A stretch of DNA of 64,000 nt from Euborellia annulipes (lineage: Eukaryota; Arthropoda; Insecta; Dermaptera; Anisolabididae), in assembly GCA_023213315.1 (NCBI GenBank), contig JAKCPI010031605.1:62001-126000 (forward strand), read 5' to 3'. Each line of letters begins with the position of its first letter. Position 1 is the stretch's first letter. Under the pieces are notes generated by a model. That model did no database searches, had not been told where the DNA came from, and was given only the letters and a program-made list of their open reading frames with translations. Positions 10,219-22,009 of this stretch are shown in pieces. Position numbers and translations under genes: made by a program.

Positions 10219-11190
10219 AAAGAAAAAAATAAAAATAAAAAAAGATAGGATTGTAAATCAGAGCTAAAAAAGAAGATAAAAAAGTCAGAAACTTCTCCCA
10301 TACATAAGAATAATAAATATAAGCAGAGGCGAGCAATTCGAAAATTTTAGTTTTAAATTTCCCTCTCTGAATTAAAGCTTTAAATTTTCCTCTGGAACTA
10401 AAGTTTTAAATTTCCCTCTCTGAATTAAAGTATTTTATAAACATTAAATTTTCCTCTGGAACTTAAAGTTTTAAATTTTCCTTTCTGACTCCAATTTCTT
10501 TTACTCTGATTTTTTTCCCTTTACTGTTAATTTTTGGATTTTTTTTTTTTTTTTTTTTGAAGAGGGTGATTTGGACACCCATATCCCACCTTTCAATAAT
10601 CAAATAGTTTTCCGCATTTTTTTTTGTTTATTAAAATATAGAACCTACTATATACACACGCATACAATACTTTAAATTTGACATTAATTTTATTTTCCCT
10701 TTAAATCCGCTTTGACAGAAATGAAATTTCTATCTCTCTTTTTCATCATTTCAAAATGAAATTCTGTTGGTTTTATTTGATTAATAACTCGGTTGGCAGA
10801 CATACGGACGGACAATACATTTATGCATTCAATTCTGAGAGGAAATGGATTTTCTGTCAAAATCTTTTTATAATTTAAGTGATATGATGTAAAAAAAAAT
10901 TCATTGAGTTACATTAAAGAATTATTTTATTTTTATCGGCGAACAGATTTAAATAATAAAAAAAAAATCAATCACTTATCTTTTGGATTATGTATTATAA
11001 TTAAAAATTTGGATGATACTCGAACGTGGCTCTCGATTCAATAAATTTATGAGTGACGATTCAAATTCATTCATACAAACGATTAATAACAGTTTTAGTA
11101 TAAATTAATAAATATCTGAATTTCATCATTGAGTGGAATTTTAAATTATTTATAATAAATGCAAAAGCACTCCAATCACACTTGTGCATT
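8776..11190. other. AT-rich sequence without recognised genes
   Basis: Contents seen: a G-rich/C-rich patch at 9364-9440, a (TA)n microsatellite at about 10180-10216, and a local repetition at 10360-10490 where a phrase of type TTTAAATTTCCCTCTCTGAA recurs about four times. No transposon ends, RNA gene or coding exon were identified. Confidence 0.5.
10350..10490. repeat. Short tandem-like repeat
   Basis: The motif AAGTTTTAAATTTYCCTCT with TGAATTAAAG or GGAACT variants recurs about four times with irregular spacing. This is a degenerate local duplication of unknown origin. Confidence 0.5.
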
Positions 11191-11193
11191 TTT

Positions 11194-11654
11194 ACTTTCT
11201 CTTACCTATTTATATACGATGTATGCGAATATGTAGAGAGAAAGCATTGTGATCGTATCATAAATTCGATGTAGAGGTTTTGATGGAAATACACGTTCTG
11301 AGGCTACCTAATTTCAAAAAATGGTCTCTAGGCCAAAGACCTTTTACTTATGTAGGCCTACTTTTTGACTATTAATTTTATTTTTTGATTATTTTTTTAA
11401 CAATTTGAAAAAAAAATATATATATATATATAAATTAATTATTTTTTAGATGCTGTTTAAAATGTATGCCTATATTCTCATTTGGCCCCCAAAATTCTTT
11501 AAAGCACACTTCATATGAAAGTTAGGAAAAATGTTTGCCATAGTAGCAAAATATAAATATGGTTATAAATTTTTTTTTACTTTTTGGGTTCTAATATACT
11601 ATCGGAAATTAAATATATCTAAACAGACAAAAAAAAATGTAGTGTGACAACACC
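11194..11654 (+). mobile_element. Family A element, internally deleted
   Basis: The 5' hairpin (ACTTTCTCTTACC at 11194) and leader are present. The microsatellite and following 100-200 bp are missing, then the ATTTTTTAGATGCTGTTTAA and TTGCCATAGTAGC segments are recognisable. The copy ends at the first arm of the 3' hairpin (TGTAGTGTGACAACACC). Confidence 0.6.
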
Positions 11655-13128
11655 TTGGGAAATCGAATGTGAACCCTCTATAACTCCAAATTCTTTAAAA
11701 TACTTTACGATATCAAGTCAGACATGCCGTAACACTTATTTGTTAATTTGAGTTTTTCTCGCTCTTTGACTGTTCTCTTTAAATCTGATTTCAGATTAAT
11801 GTTAATTTCTTTTTTCTTCTTTTTTTCAGATGTCCTAGCGCCGGAAGTGGCGAGTTCTTCTTTTTCTCAGTGTAATTTCTTTAATTGGTTCATCAAGCGC
11901 CGGATTATGAAAATAATGATGATGATATTTAGATAAGAAAATAAGTTTTCTCTGAATATTAATTAATTAGAGGTGTACGTATATTATTATAAAATTCTCT
12001 TTCAAAAAATATAACTGATTTTGTCATTTGGGTTGCCTACCTTCCAGTGTTCAAAGAATGAGAATTTCACTCAAGGATGTCCTCCTGAGACTGAAAGTTC
12101 TTCTTTCTTTTCTTATTGTCTTTCTTCACTTGTCTTCTTTTAATCCGCCACTATGTTATTTCTCTTGTTCGCATTCTCTTTTATGGGAATATTTCTTCTT
12201 GTTCTTCTGTCTTCCCTTTAATCCCGGGGTGTGAGATCGGCGGTTCATGGGTTTTTGCGACAGGGAAAGAAGAGAACTGGTCGGCCCGTCGTACGGTCTG
12301 ACGCCTATTGAAAATATAGAAAGGAAAAGACTGACATACATAGATTAGAAGTACTGCCAGTCCCAGCAAGGGCAGCTCGTGGTCGCCATCCCCGTACTCG
12401 CTAATTATGGGAATAATTATGATTTGTTTTATTTAACAAGTTAACAAAAAGAAGAACCTTTTAATTAAATATTCATAAACAATCTGACTCCGATAATAGC
12501 TAATTAAGCTACATAAATAAAGACCACAATCAAATATATTAATAAATATAATTTAAACTCCACGTATACCTAAAAGTATAATTAAATATTTGTTGGAAAT
12601 AAACTAGAGAAGCGTTAAAATACAAGAGAAGTTCATTTTATGTTGATGACGCAACCAGACAACCAACAACTTATTTACGAATTCAACATTTATTCTCGAG
12701 CTAGAAAATTGAATTATATTAGGTTTACCATTAAGCATGAATTGTACATTTGTGCAATAATATATAGAAAGTTCTATTTATGTGATATGGGTGGAGCAGG
12801 CAGGTAGTTGAAGCAAAGTGGCGCAGTATCTGCAAAATTCATCAACGACTCAATTATTCAAAGGTGCCGCATCCTACGACCTCCCCTTTCAGTTTCGTCC
12901 CATTAGTATTTTCTTCTTCTTTTTCTTTCTCCTTTCATTTTATGTCAACTTGTATTTATATTATAAAAGTAATCAAATTTTAAATAGATATTTTTAAAAT
13001 TTAGGGTATAATTTATATAGTTTATGTAAATTAATTATTGATTGTATGTGTTAAACCCTCTAAGGTCCTAATGACTAGGATATTATTTTTTTCTTTTCAA
13101 TAATTTAGTCTATTTATAAAGAAAAAAT
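11655..13128. other. Unassigned block; possible acceptor-like site
   Basis: A pyrimidine-rich tract ending in CAG at about 11829 precedes an open stretch to 11936, which could in principle be an exon, but the peptide is not recognisable. At 12345-12410 (minus) there is a GGATGGCGACCACGAGCTGC segment also found at 32335-32400 and, loosely, at 30357-30405. Nothing else was recognised. ORFs at 12028-12369 overlap on both strands and are unsupported. Confidence 0.35.
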
Positions 13129-13799
13129 CTGGTGTGACTGGCGCACAGCACACAACTTTCTCTTACCTTCGGTAATCGAAAGTTGTGCACTGTGCTTGTC
13201 ACACCAGATTTTTTGTGTCGACATGTATTTAATTCCCGGCAGTAGGGAATATTTGAATTCAGATGTAAAATTTATAAGTATGGGAAAATATTTATATTTT
13301 GTTACCATGGCAACCATTTCTCCTATCTTTCCTATGAAGCATAAGAGTAAAGTGTGCTTCAAACAATTTTGAGGGCAAAACGAGAATATACATTTGAAAG
13401 AGCATCTAAAAAATAATTGATTTTTGAATTTTAATCAAAATCGTTAGAGCGAATTTTGAGAAAATCGAAAAAAACTGAAAAAGTACATCAGTAAAGTACT
13501 AGTACTCTTTGGCCGATTTTGATTAAAAGCTTATTTTTCCGGTCCCGGGAGGTATTTAACTTAAATATAAAATTTCAACCTCCTAGCTCAATTCCTTCAT
13601 GCTTAAAATTGAACACACACACACACAGACACACACACAGACACACACACAGACAGACCATGTCGCGAAAACCACTTTTTTGGATTCAGGGGACCTCAAA
13701 ACGTGAAGATCCATCAAAATCTCGACATCGAATTTTTGACATGAATCCAATACTTTCTCTCTATATATATATTACATATATACATAGGTAAGAGAAAGT
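13129..13799 (-). mobile_element. Family A element, full length
   Basis: A complete copy of 671 bp. The 3' hairpin is at 13129-13212, opening TCTGGTGTGACTGGCGCACA and closing with GTCACACCAGA. The body includes CCATGGCAACCATTTCTCCT, CAGTAAAGTACTAGTACT and an ACAC/ACAG microsatellite at 13613-13660. It ends with the 5' hairpin closing in GGTAAGAGAAAGT at 13799. An A-run flanks each end (T-run on the element strand). No ORF is longer than the translated repeat. Confidence 0.85.
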
Positions 13800-15772
13800 A
13801 AAAGGGGGATGGTAAAATTAAAATAAAAACCAAGTTAACTCTTTACAATAAATTTTTAAAAACCATTCCATGCATAACCAGATTCTGCTAACAGATGTGT
13901 AAGATTTTTTTTTATACATGTCTGACATGTAAAATATTAATGAACGATAAGTTTGCTGATTTCTCAAGATGGTGTTCCTGAGGGAGTTGAACATTTTGAA
14001 TTATTAATTTCCGACAGAATCTCCATAAAGGGTTCACCCTTAAGCCAGGGCTGATGTTTATTAATCATCCCGGAGTCGCAGCACACACGTGCGTAAAAGG
14101 CTTTTAATAACCCCCAAAGAGCAGCTATTTAACCTCTCGAGACCTCAATATTCATCACTTGAAGGCGCTTCTTATGAAAATGACAGTGTCGTTGACTCTT
14201 TCCTCTATTAAGTACCTTATGTATTTATAATACATTTTTTTATAATTCCTAAAATATAATCTACTTATGACTCGAATAATAATAATAATAATATTTTAGT
14301 TGTAAGCATGATGTTGTAAAAAAAAAAGGATGGAACAAAAATAAAGTAAAAAACACTTTAAAAAAATAAGCAGCCAAGTTGCAAAACTTTTCGCTCTTTT
14401 AAATCAAAAGTATCGTTGGAATTTTGACCAAGACGGGAGACAAACTTCTTAATTGACTCTAGCAGTGGTAAATTTCTTGTGTTAAGGATCGAAGTTTTGA
14501 ATCCCATCTCATGTGACAAAAATATATTTTAATTTTTAAAGTGAAACTTTAATTTGATGGCCTCACATTTTTTCGCTCTTCTATCAGCATGTCGCTTTAC
14601 AAGCCGTGACGTCATAGGCCGTGACGCTACAAGTCATGACGTCACAAGCCGTGAAAACAAAAACAGAAATTTGAAATTTAATATACTGTATATGACAAAT
14701 TATAAAAAAAATAATTGTGAGATTTAATAATTCAATTTTTAAATTGATAAAATATAATTTTTAAAAAAATTTAAAATGATTCTCAATTACTAAATAAATA
14801 TTGTTCTCAGTTTTTAACATCCGTCTATTGATTTCCCATTATCATTCCCATTCATTTTCCAATTATTAAGTTAAGATTAAAACCGCGATTTTAATACGTT
14901 TAATTGAATAATTTTCTGAAAATTTTCAGTTAAACGCCTACAATCCGAAAAAAAAGTTTCACTTGCATCGTGCTTTCATAAAACCACACAATAATTTTTT
15001 TTTTTTTATTTAAATAGCCGTCGAGAAACCATTTGGCCAATTGCAAAGTGAATATATTTTAATAAGATATTTAAAATTTTGTGAAAGGCCAAGAGGTTTG
15101 AACTGAGCTCTTGGTATCTTCCCTTCATATGTATGTCGCCTTAATCATCTCACTACTTACTTTTTTTAAGAAAATCATACTTTTTAAGCTACTTAAATTT
15201 GATTCATATTTTTTTTTTTTACTTAATAAACTAGTTGGCGAATTTGATTTTACAAACTGGGTATATTAAAATTCAAACACGACAATATATGAAAACATAT
15301 CGCTGTTTCGTTTAGTATATATTCAAATATTTCTTTATTTTTCTAAAAATATATAAAATTTAGCCATTGATTTTTAATAACTAATTAAATTATCAATTAA
15401 TCTGGTTCTCTTGTGATTTTTTGTATTTTGCCGTTTCTCTCTCTCGCTCTCTCTTTCTCTCTCTCTTCACTCTGCCTCCAAATGATCTGGGCGTGATCTG
15501 AATTGCAATCATCATCATTTCAATCATCAATCCCTTTTTTCAGGGTATCTCCCTGATTGCCTCCATGTCTTGCATAATTATGATAGGCCATTTAAGATGA
15601 AGCCAATTAAACCTACATGCACTGAATGACTCTTTCTTGGAGCTTTTTTTTTTTTTAAATTACCTTTCGTATTTATTTCAATAGTAAAATTCTCTTTCAA
15701 AAATGGGAATTTAACTTTTTGTTTTTTATCTTATTTTTTGACATTTCTTCTTACTTTTTTAAATTGAAATAT
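13800..15772. other. AT-rich sequence without recognised feature
   Basis: Contains an (ATA)n tract at about 14276-14296, a cluster of GTGACGTCAT/CCGTGACG phrases at 14605-14655 in which a short unit repeats about four times, and a CT-rich tract at 15434-15470. No exons or transposon ends were recognised. Confidence 0.5.
14600..14655 (+). repeat. Short CGTGACG-type tandem repeat
   Basis: The phrase ACAAGCCGTGACGTCA recurs about four times with changes (AGGCCGTGACGCTAC, AAGTCATGACGTCAC). It contains CRE-like TGACGTCA cores. It may be a minisatellite or a cluster of binding sites. Confidence 0.4.
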
Positions 15773-16574
15773 ATTTATTTAACATCGATTACATCAAGAG
15801 TCGCGGGAGCGACTCGTCGCGGAGCAAGTAAAAAGCAAAAGAAAGCAAAGAAACTCTTAATACTACCATTTAGTTGATATTCCAATAGATGCCAATGGCC
15901 CATTGCATTTAGATGGACGAGTCGTCCCTAGACTATATTATCAAGAATGATTTTAAATCCTTAATAAAAGATAGGGACGTGAAAAAATTTTTTTGAGAAA
16001 CTTTTCTCTTTCTGGGCGAATATCTCAAAAAGGTTTTAAGATATCGGAGCCAAATTTTTTTTATATTAAACTAGAATAAATAAGGATTATTTTGAGCACA
16101 AATTCAAAAAAAAATTCCAGTCCCAAAAAGAATGGCAGAGGCTCAAAGTTGAGATTTTGCCAATTTCGGAAGGTCAAAAGTTAGTCTCTTATTTTTCCTT
16201 TTTTTTTTTTTTCTTTTTTTTCTTTTTTTTTTTCATTCTTTTCTTCAATTTTCAAATTTTTAGACAAAGCTACAGGTTTCCCTGCTGGACCGATTTGGAT
16301 GAAATTTAAAATACAAATAGATACTATCAAAAACCCGATACCTTTGATATAAAATTTCATTTTGGATCAAAAGTGACTTTTTGAGAGGTATTCAAAATTT
16401 CAAATTTGTCCTATCTTTAACATGGCGAAAAGACAATTCTAACTATTTTGCTCCCTGATGACGTCATCTAGGAACATATATATTATTATTAGTAATTTTC
16501 ATCCCTAATGGAACAAAAATTTTTTAGGATAGATCCATTCAGATAGAAATAGATTAACGTGATAAGAAGGAGTG

Positions 16575-17168
16575 CTACCAACATAACAAAAATAAAAAAC
16601 CTAAAATTTTATAAAATTTGGTGAAATCCTATGTTTATCGTTTTGAATGGATACCAAACGATGTATTTACATTCTACCAACATAACAAAAATAAAAAACC
16701 TAAAATTTTATAAAATTTGGTGAAATCCTAAGTTTATCGTTTCGAATGAATACCAAATGAAGTATTTACAATCTACCAACATAACAAAAATAAAAAACCT
16801 AAAATTTTATAAAATTTGGTGAAATCCTATGTTTATCGTTTCGAATGGATACCAAACGATGTATTTACATTCTACCAACATAACAAAAATAAAAAACGTA
16901 AAATTTTATAAAATTTGGTGAAATCCTATGTTTATCGTTTCGAATGGGTACCAAACGATGTATTTACATTCTACCAACATAACAAAAATAAAAAACCTAA
17001 AATTTTATAAAATTTAGGGAAATCCTATGTTTATCGTTTTGAATAGATACCAAACGATGTATTTACATTCTACCAACATAACAAAAATAAAAATCCTAAA
17101 ATTTTATAAAATTTGGTGAAATCCTATGTTTATCGTTTCGAATGGATACCAAACGATGTATTTAATTT
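16575..17168 (+). repeat. Six-copy 99-bp minisatellite
   Basis: The anchor CTACCAACATAACAAAAATA begins at 16575, 16674, 16773, 16872, 16971 and 17070, giving an exact 99-bp period. Units differ by only a few substitutions (for example TTTGG/TTTAG and GTTTC/GTTTT), indicating recent expansion. The array is non-coding and AT-rich. Confidence 0.9.
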
Positions 17169-17265
17169 TTACTGTTTGGAATGCATATTAAAAGATAACT
17201 TAATATTTAATAAACAAAAATTAATAAATAATATTTTCATGTAATATTTCACAAAAAGAAGTGAA

Positions 17266-17548
17266 ATCTCAGCCAAAAACATCGGAGATGCAAAAAGGGG
17301 CGCCTCGCATTATTTTTGCCTAGCGTCGAGGTGAAATCAAAAAAATGCGCCTCGCTTTTCTGATTTATATAAAAGCGAGGATATATGAAACAAATAAAAT
17401 TCTGTAGGGGTTTTATTTAAGTGAAAATATTTCCTCGCTTTTATATAAATCAGAAAAGCGAGGCGCATTTTTTTGATTTCACCTCGACGCTAGGCAAAAA
17501 TAATGCGAGGCGCCCCTTTTTGCATCTCCGATGTTTTTGGCTGAGATT
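17266..17548. repeat. Large palindrome with arms of about 115 bp
   Basis: AAATCTCAGCCAAAAACATC at the left is mirrored exactly at the right end, and the arms stay complementary through GGGGCGCCTCGC and TCCTCGCTTTTATATAAATC with almost no mismatch. Ends and size fit a foldback or MITE-type element. The GC-rich arm tips stand out against the AT-rich surroundings. Confidence 0.75.
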
Positions 17549-17566
17549 TATTTAACATCGATTACA

Positions 17567-18682
17567 ATAGATTTATTTCTATTGATGATGAAATTCAATT
17601 TTATCGTTTAATTAAAACTAAATTTATTATTTTCAAAATTTTTTCCCTTGTCTCTTTCGATAATAATTAAATGCCACAATATTTGTGAGTGTAAGTTTTT
17701 ATTTCTATGGAAAAGAGAAAAGAGATAGGACAGGAAAGTGGGACTTCTCTCAACGGAGTCGATTTATTTCCAAAAAGATACGATTGATTTTATTAGTATT
17801 TTGTCACCATTAAAATAAAAAAAAAAAAGCTTGCCTTCTAATTCAATAGATAATCCGTCGAATGAAAACGTAATAAGAATTATCTGAAATTCTAATGATA
17901 ACATAAATAACCAAACCATGTTAATTAAAGAGATTTTAAAATTAAAACGACTGCAAGAAGAATTTCAAAATTTTACACTATTATACTGTATAAGGACGTT
18001 TCAAATCGCATATATTGTAATATAAATTTGTAATATTCAATTAAATGAAAAGAAAAAATTTTACACGCGTTCAAATTAACATCGCAGAATTCATAAGAGG
18101 GAAGTCAAATCAAATATTACAAAAATCAATTTTTAATTAAAATAAAAATTTCTCTTCCCGTTATTGTGATTGCACAAAAAAAGTTATTTTTATTAACTAT
18201 TCTCTAATAAACTTGATTCATAAACTGATTGGAGTGAATTCAATTAAAAACTGAGAGAGATTGAATGAATGATGACGTCATTAAAGGCTCTTCTGATGGA
18301 CATTAGATTGGAATCGATCCTCTTATTAAACCAAAAAAGGAATTGAAAATAAAAGCATAATCCGAATGAATGAGATAATTCTCTATTTCCTGTCGCTTTA
18401 GTTGAATATCTTAATCTGACAGGTAGAAAAAATGGCCCACCTTAATGATAGATAATAGTTGGAGACTTCTTTTAAAGACCTTTTAAAGAATGATCATAAA
18501 ATCCCTCCTTCTAATCATGGTCTGTTAAAATAGGCGTCAAATTTAAATGTCATTCATAGAAAATTTATTACTATTTACTTAACGTTAGTTCCGTTAATAT
18601 TTTAGGGTAAAAATTAGTGTCCATAAAAAACTAATAACAAGTTGTAGAACGGATTTGTATAATTTTATTATATTTATTTAGC
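17567..18682. other. AT-rich sequence without recognised feature
   Basis: No repeat family, RNA gene or coding exon is recognised. A CRE-like GATGACGTCATTA lies at about 18271-18283. Confidence 0.5.
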
Positions 18683-18690
18683 GTAGGGCC

Positions 18691-18954
18691 CAAGGGAGGA
18701 TCCAGAGGTGTTTCTCGGGGGGGCAGGGATAATCTGGTGTGACTTGTCGCATAGCACACAATTTTTTCTTAATTACGGTGATTTAAAGGCGCATTCTGTA
18801 CTTGTTTGCCAGAATATAAATACAAATCAAATTTTTAAATATTAATTTTTAAAATTTTACATTAAAAGTAAATTTAAAAAAAAAAAAGTATTTTTTTCAA
18901 ATCTCGGGGGGGGGGGGGGTAATTACCCTCTTTACCCCCCTGTATTCGCCCTTG
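18691..18954. mobile_element. hAT-type MITE carrying a family A hairpin
   Basis: An exact 8-bp duplication GTAGGGCC flanks the element at 18683-18690 and 18955-18962. The ends are CAAGGGAGGATCCAG and (reversed) CAAGGGCGAATACAG. Poly-G tracts lie just inside both ends. Between them is the 3' hairpin portion of family A (AATCTGGTGTGACTTGTCGC through TTGTTTGCCAGAATATAAAT) without the rest of that element. The same chimera is at 22010-22262. Confidence 0.8.
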
Positions 18955-18962
18955 GTAGGGCC

Positions 18963-19737
18963 TTTATCAATAGAGAGTTGAAGTTTCACTTATATTTGCA
19001 GAAGAATAAAAACTGCTTTTATAAGGATTGAAGTGTTAAAATTTTATGTATGATTCCAAATCAATTTCAATCGGTTAATCAATTTTGCTCGGGAAAAAGC
19101 AAAATTATTTCTTAAATTTTTTTTTTTTTATTTTTTTTCTCTCCCAAAAATAATCATGAACAAATTTGCTTGTAGTTGTAGCTGTGATGTGCGCTTGGGC
19201 CTTGGTGTACACATGTTTAAATCCTTTTCAAATGAGCGTCATTACAGGGAGAGTGATCGCAGAGCGAGTGTTCACTCTCTCCCACATAAGCGCTCTCTTG
19301 ACTTTTACAAACCATATTTGTAAACATCTCTCATAGAAATGTCATAAATTGACATATAGAGAAAAAAAAGGAAAGAATTTATTCTACTTTTAGGAAGTGA
19401 ATGGATTTCACATTTTTTAAATTCATTTCCAAATAAGAAAATATGAAATGCCAAAGAGAATGAATGGCCTCAAAAAAAGAAAAAAAAAAAATCATAGAAT
19501 AAAACATGTTGTTCACGTATATTTTGAATATGGAATATATAAACAAATTTTACTGTACTAAATATTTGAATTGTTCAATTTTTCAACCGATTGAAACTGT
19601 CTGCATCATTGATATTCAAAGGAATCATTCTATGTAGTCATTGGTCTCTCCATTTAAAATTTTTTTAATTCAAAATTCCATTGGTTATATTTACTAGGTA
19701 CTTATTTTTAATATTTTTTCAATTTCACTAGTAAAAA
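18963..19737. other. AT-rich sequence; small hairpin
   Basis: A short inverted repeat GGGAGAGTG...CACTCTCTCCC lies at about 19237-19281. Nothing else was recognised. Confidence 0.5.
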
Positions 19738-20594
19738 TCTGGTGTGACTGGACTTACAGAAGACAACTTTCTCTTACCTTTAGAAATTGAAAGTTTTGTA
19801 CTGTACTTGTCACATTTATTGTCGACATATATTTATTTTCCGGAGATATAGTAGAATTCAAACTAAAAATGTATTATATGGACCGTTTATTTTGAAAGTG
19901 GTGTAAGTACATTTTTAAAAAAATGAGATATCATATAATTTATGATTAAATTAATGTAAATTTTCTATGTATAAATAAATAGCTAGTGGTAAATTTCTTA
20001 AATTCCCATGTTTTGAACAATTGAAAATTGGTCGGTAAATATGGTTAATAAACAAATATGTTAACCTCTTATTTTCTCGAAACAATAGAAAATGGACTTA
20101 GACCACTTTCAAAATAAACGGTCCATATTTTCTTACTATGGCAACCATTCCTCCTATCTTTCCTATGAAGTACAAGAGTAAAGTGTGCTTCAAAATATTT
20201 CAAGAGCAAAATGAGAATATAGATTTTAAAGAGCATCTAAAAAATAATTAATTTATGAATTTTAATCAAAATCGTTGCAGCGAATTTTGCGAAAATCGAA
20301 AAAAACTGAAAAAGTATATCAGTAAAGTACTAGTACTTTTTGGCCAATCTTGCTCAAAAGCTTAATTAATGTCAGAAAGCTACCTAACTTAAATATAAAA
20401 TTTCAACTTTATAGCTAATTTCCTTCTTATTTTATTTTAAACACGCACACACACACAAATACACACACCCAGACAGACTACTATTTTGAACTCAGGGGAC
20501 CTCAAAATGTGTATTTCCATTCGAATTCATGACATGAATCCAATACTTTCTATTATATTATATTATTAATATATCATGTATATAAGGAGAAAGT
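19738..20594 (-). mobile_element. Family A element interrupted by a mariner-type MITE
   Basis: The 3' hairpin at 19738 is diverged (TCTGGTGTGACTGGACTTAC). The body resumes at 20128 (CTTACTATGGCAACCATTCC) after a 247-bp MITE, and the reversed 5' end closes at 20594. It lies directly against a further family A fragment at 20604-20690. Confidence 0.75.
19879..20125. mobile_element. Tc1/mariner-type MITE
   Basis: Terminal inverted repeats of about 24 bp start TGGACCGTTTATTTTGAAAG and are exactly mirrored at the right end. The flanking dinucleotide is TA on both sides. Removing the block restores a continuous family A sequence (GTATTA...TATTTTCTTAC). The 247-bp interior is non-coding. Confidence 0.85.
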
Positions 20595-20603
20595 AAAAAA
20601 AAA

Positions 20604-20690
20604 TAACATGTGTTTCCATCAATTCTCGACATTGAATTTTTGACATGATCGCAATAGGCTCGCTATATATTTAAGTTATTAGATTTAATA
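20604..20690 (-). mobile_element. Family A 5' fragment
   Basis: ACATGTGTTTCCATCAATTC and ATTTTTGACATGATCGCAAT match the 5' leader of family A, then homology is lost. The copy upstream inserted next to or into it. Confidence 0.55.
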
Positions 20691-21388
20691 AATTTAAACA
20701 ATTTTTAAATTCAATAATTAAATCCCAACGACTGTTTTCGTTAAACATTTCTAAATGGGTTACGATTTCTCTCTCTCCATTTGTGTACAACAACCTCATC
20801 AATACAAAACATATTTCACTCGTTGGTTCTCGTTTTTTTACTTTTTTTTTTTATTCGGTTTGTTTTGTTTTTGTTATTTTTCCAAGAGAGGGTGGGGCTG
20901 CTGATATCTTTTATCTCCGATTGAAAGCCGCCTGGTGAAGCATCGATCATTAAGCTCTAGTAGAGACACCTGGCGGCTATGGACAAACGCCTGATCTTAT
21001 CGACAAAATTTTGTAGACATCATCAATTTCGTCTAGGGTGTGTGTATAAGTGTGTTTTTGTTCATTAATTATAAAAATTCATAAAAGGCATGTGGGCTTG
21101 CTTTTTGTAATATTTACATCAGAAGGGGCACTTTATTGTTTTTATTTCACTAAATTAATCATCTTAGACATTTGAATAGATAAGTGAATTTTTAATTTTA
21201 GAATATATGGGTAATTTGAAGGAAAATTATCATACATCATTTGTTTCAGTCTTTATTTAGCTACTCTTTTCTACTAGTACGATTTAGGAAATGTGTTCTT
21301 ATTCAGTATTAAAAAAATTAAATTATTAATGATATAATATTATTCTTGTTTTTTTCTTGTAATTTTGAATTGGTATAATTATTTATTG
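20691..21388. other. Unassigned block with inverted CTCF-like motifs
   Basis: AGCCGCCTGGTG at about 20925 and CACCTGGCGGCT at about 20969 form an 11/12 inverted pair about 45 bp apart. The rest is AT-rich with no recognised repeat or exon. Confidence 0.3.
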
Positions 21389-21560
21389 GCCCTTGACCTA
21401 TGACTCAGAGGTAGAGTTTTTTAGTGACAAAGGTCAAAGGTCTTCATCCCGTTCAAGGCGAGAAATTTATTATTTAATTAAATTAATTAATTGAATATCA
21501 TTCAATAGAGACATAATGGCCTCAGATCCCGAAAAATACCTTAATTAAAATTTAAAAAAA
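21389..21560 (+). mobile_element. tRNA-derived SINE S2
   Basis: GGCCCTTGACCTATGACTCA then GAGGTAGAG gives an A-box-like start, followed by a degenerate B box (GGTCTTCATCCC) and the S2 body ending in ATGGCCTCAGATCCCGAAAA. The tRNA-like head is diverged and unlikely to be an active pol III template. Confidence 0.6.
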
Positions 21561-21611
21561 TATATATAGGCCTATATTTAATGTTGCTATTGAGGAAGGG
21601 GAATAAAATAT

Positions 21612-21923
21612 ATGAAAAGAGCTACGAGGTTGAAATTTTATATTTAAGTTAAGCACCCCCCTGAGAGGTGAAAATAAGCTTTTGAACAAAATCGGTCAAA
21701 GAGTAATAGTACTTTACTGATGTACTTTTTCAGTTTTTTTTTTCGGTTTTCTCAAAATTCGCTCTAGCGATTTTGATTAAAATTCTAAAATCACTTATTT
21801 TTTAGATGGTCTTTAAAATGTGTATTCTCATTTTGCTCTCAAAATTGTTTGAAGCACACTTTACTCTTGTACCTCATAGGATAGATAGGAGAGTTGTGTG
21901 TTGTGCGACCAGTCACACCAGAT
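21612..21923 (+). mobile_element. Family A fragment, 5' truncated
   Basis: It begins at the GAAAAGAGCTACGAGGTTGA internal position and runs through AGTACTTTACTGATGTACTT to a shortened 3' end GTTGTGTGTTGTGCGACCAG then TCACACCAGA. The first arm of the 3' hairpin is lost. Confidence 0.7.
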
Positions 21924-22009
21924 TTTTTTAAATACAAGAATGGGTTGGATAACTTTCATAGCTTCTGGCACCCCATTGCCAATGTATTCTCCTACACATG
22001 GGATGGAGT

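Larger units (their letters stand above)
15773..17566. mobile_element. Insertion of unknown class flanked by 21-bp direct repeats
   Basis: A 21-bp string ending TTTAACATCGATTACA occurs at 15773-15793 and again at 17546-17566. The 1.75 kb between them holds a minisatellite (16575-17168) and a large palindrome (17266-17548). If the flanking repeat is a target duplication it is unusually long; alternatively it is part of a larger repeat. No coding sequence is visible inside. Confidence 0.4.

Noticed and set aside
12345..12410. 5S rRNA-like segment
   Set aside because: Only a short, loose resemblance to the 3' half of 5S RNA; treated as a dispersed repeat of unknown origin.
16575..17168. CRISPR array
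   Set aside because: The six units are 99-bp head-to-tail repeats without unique spacers, in a eukaryotic repeat-rich context.
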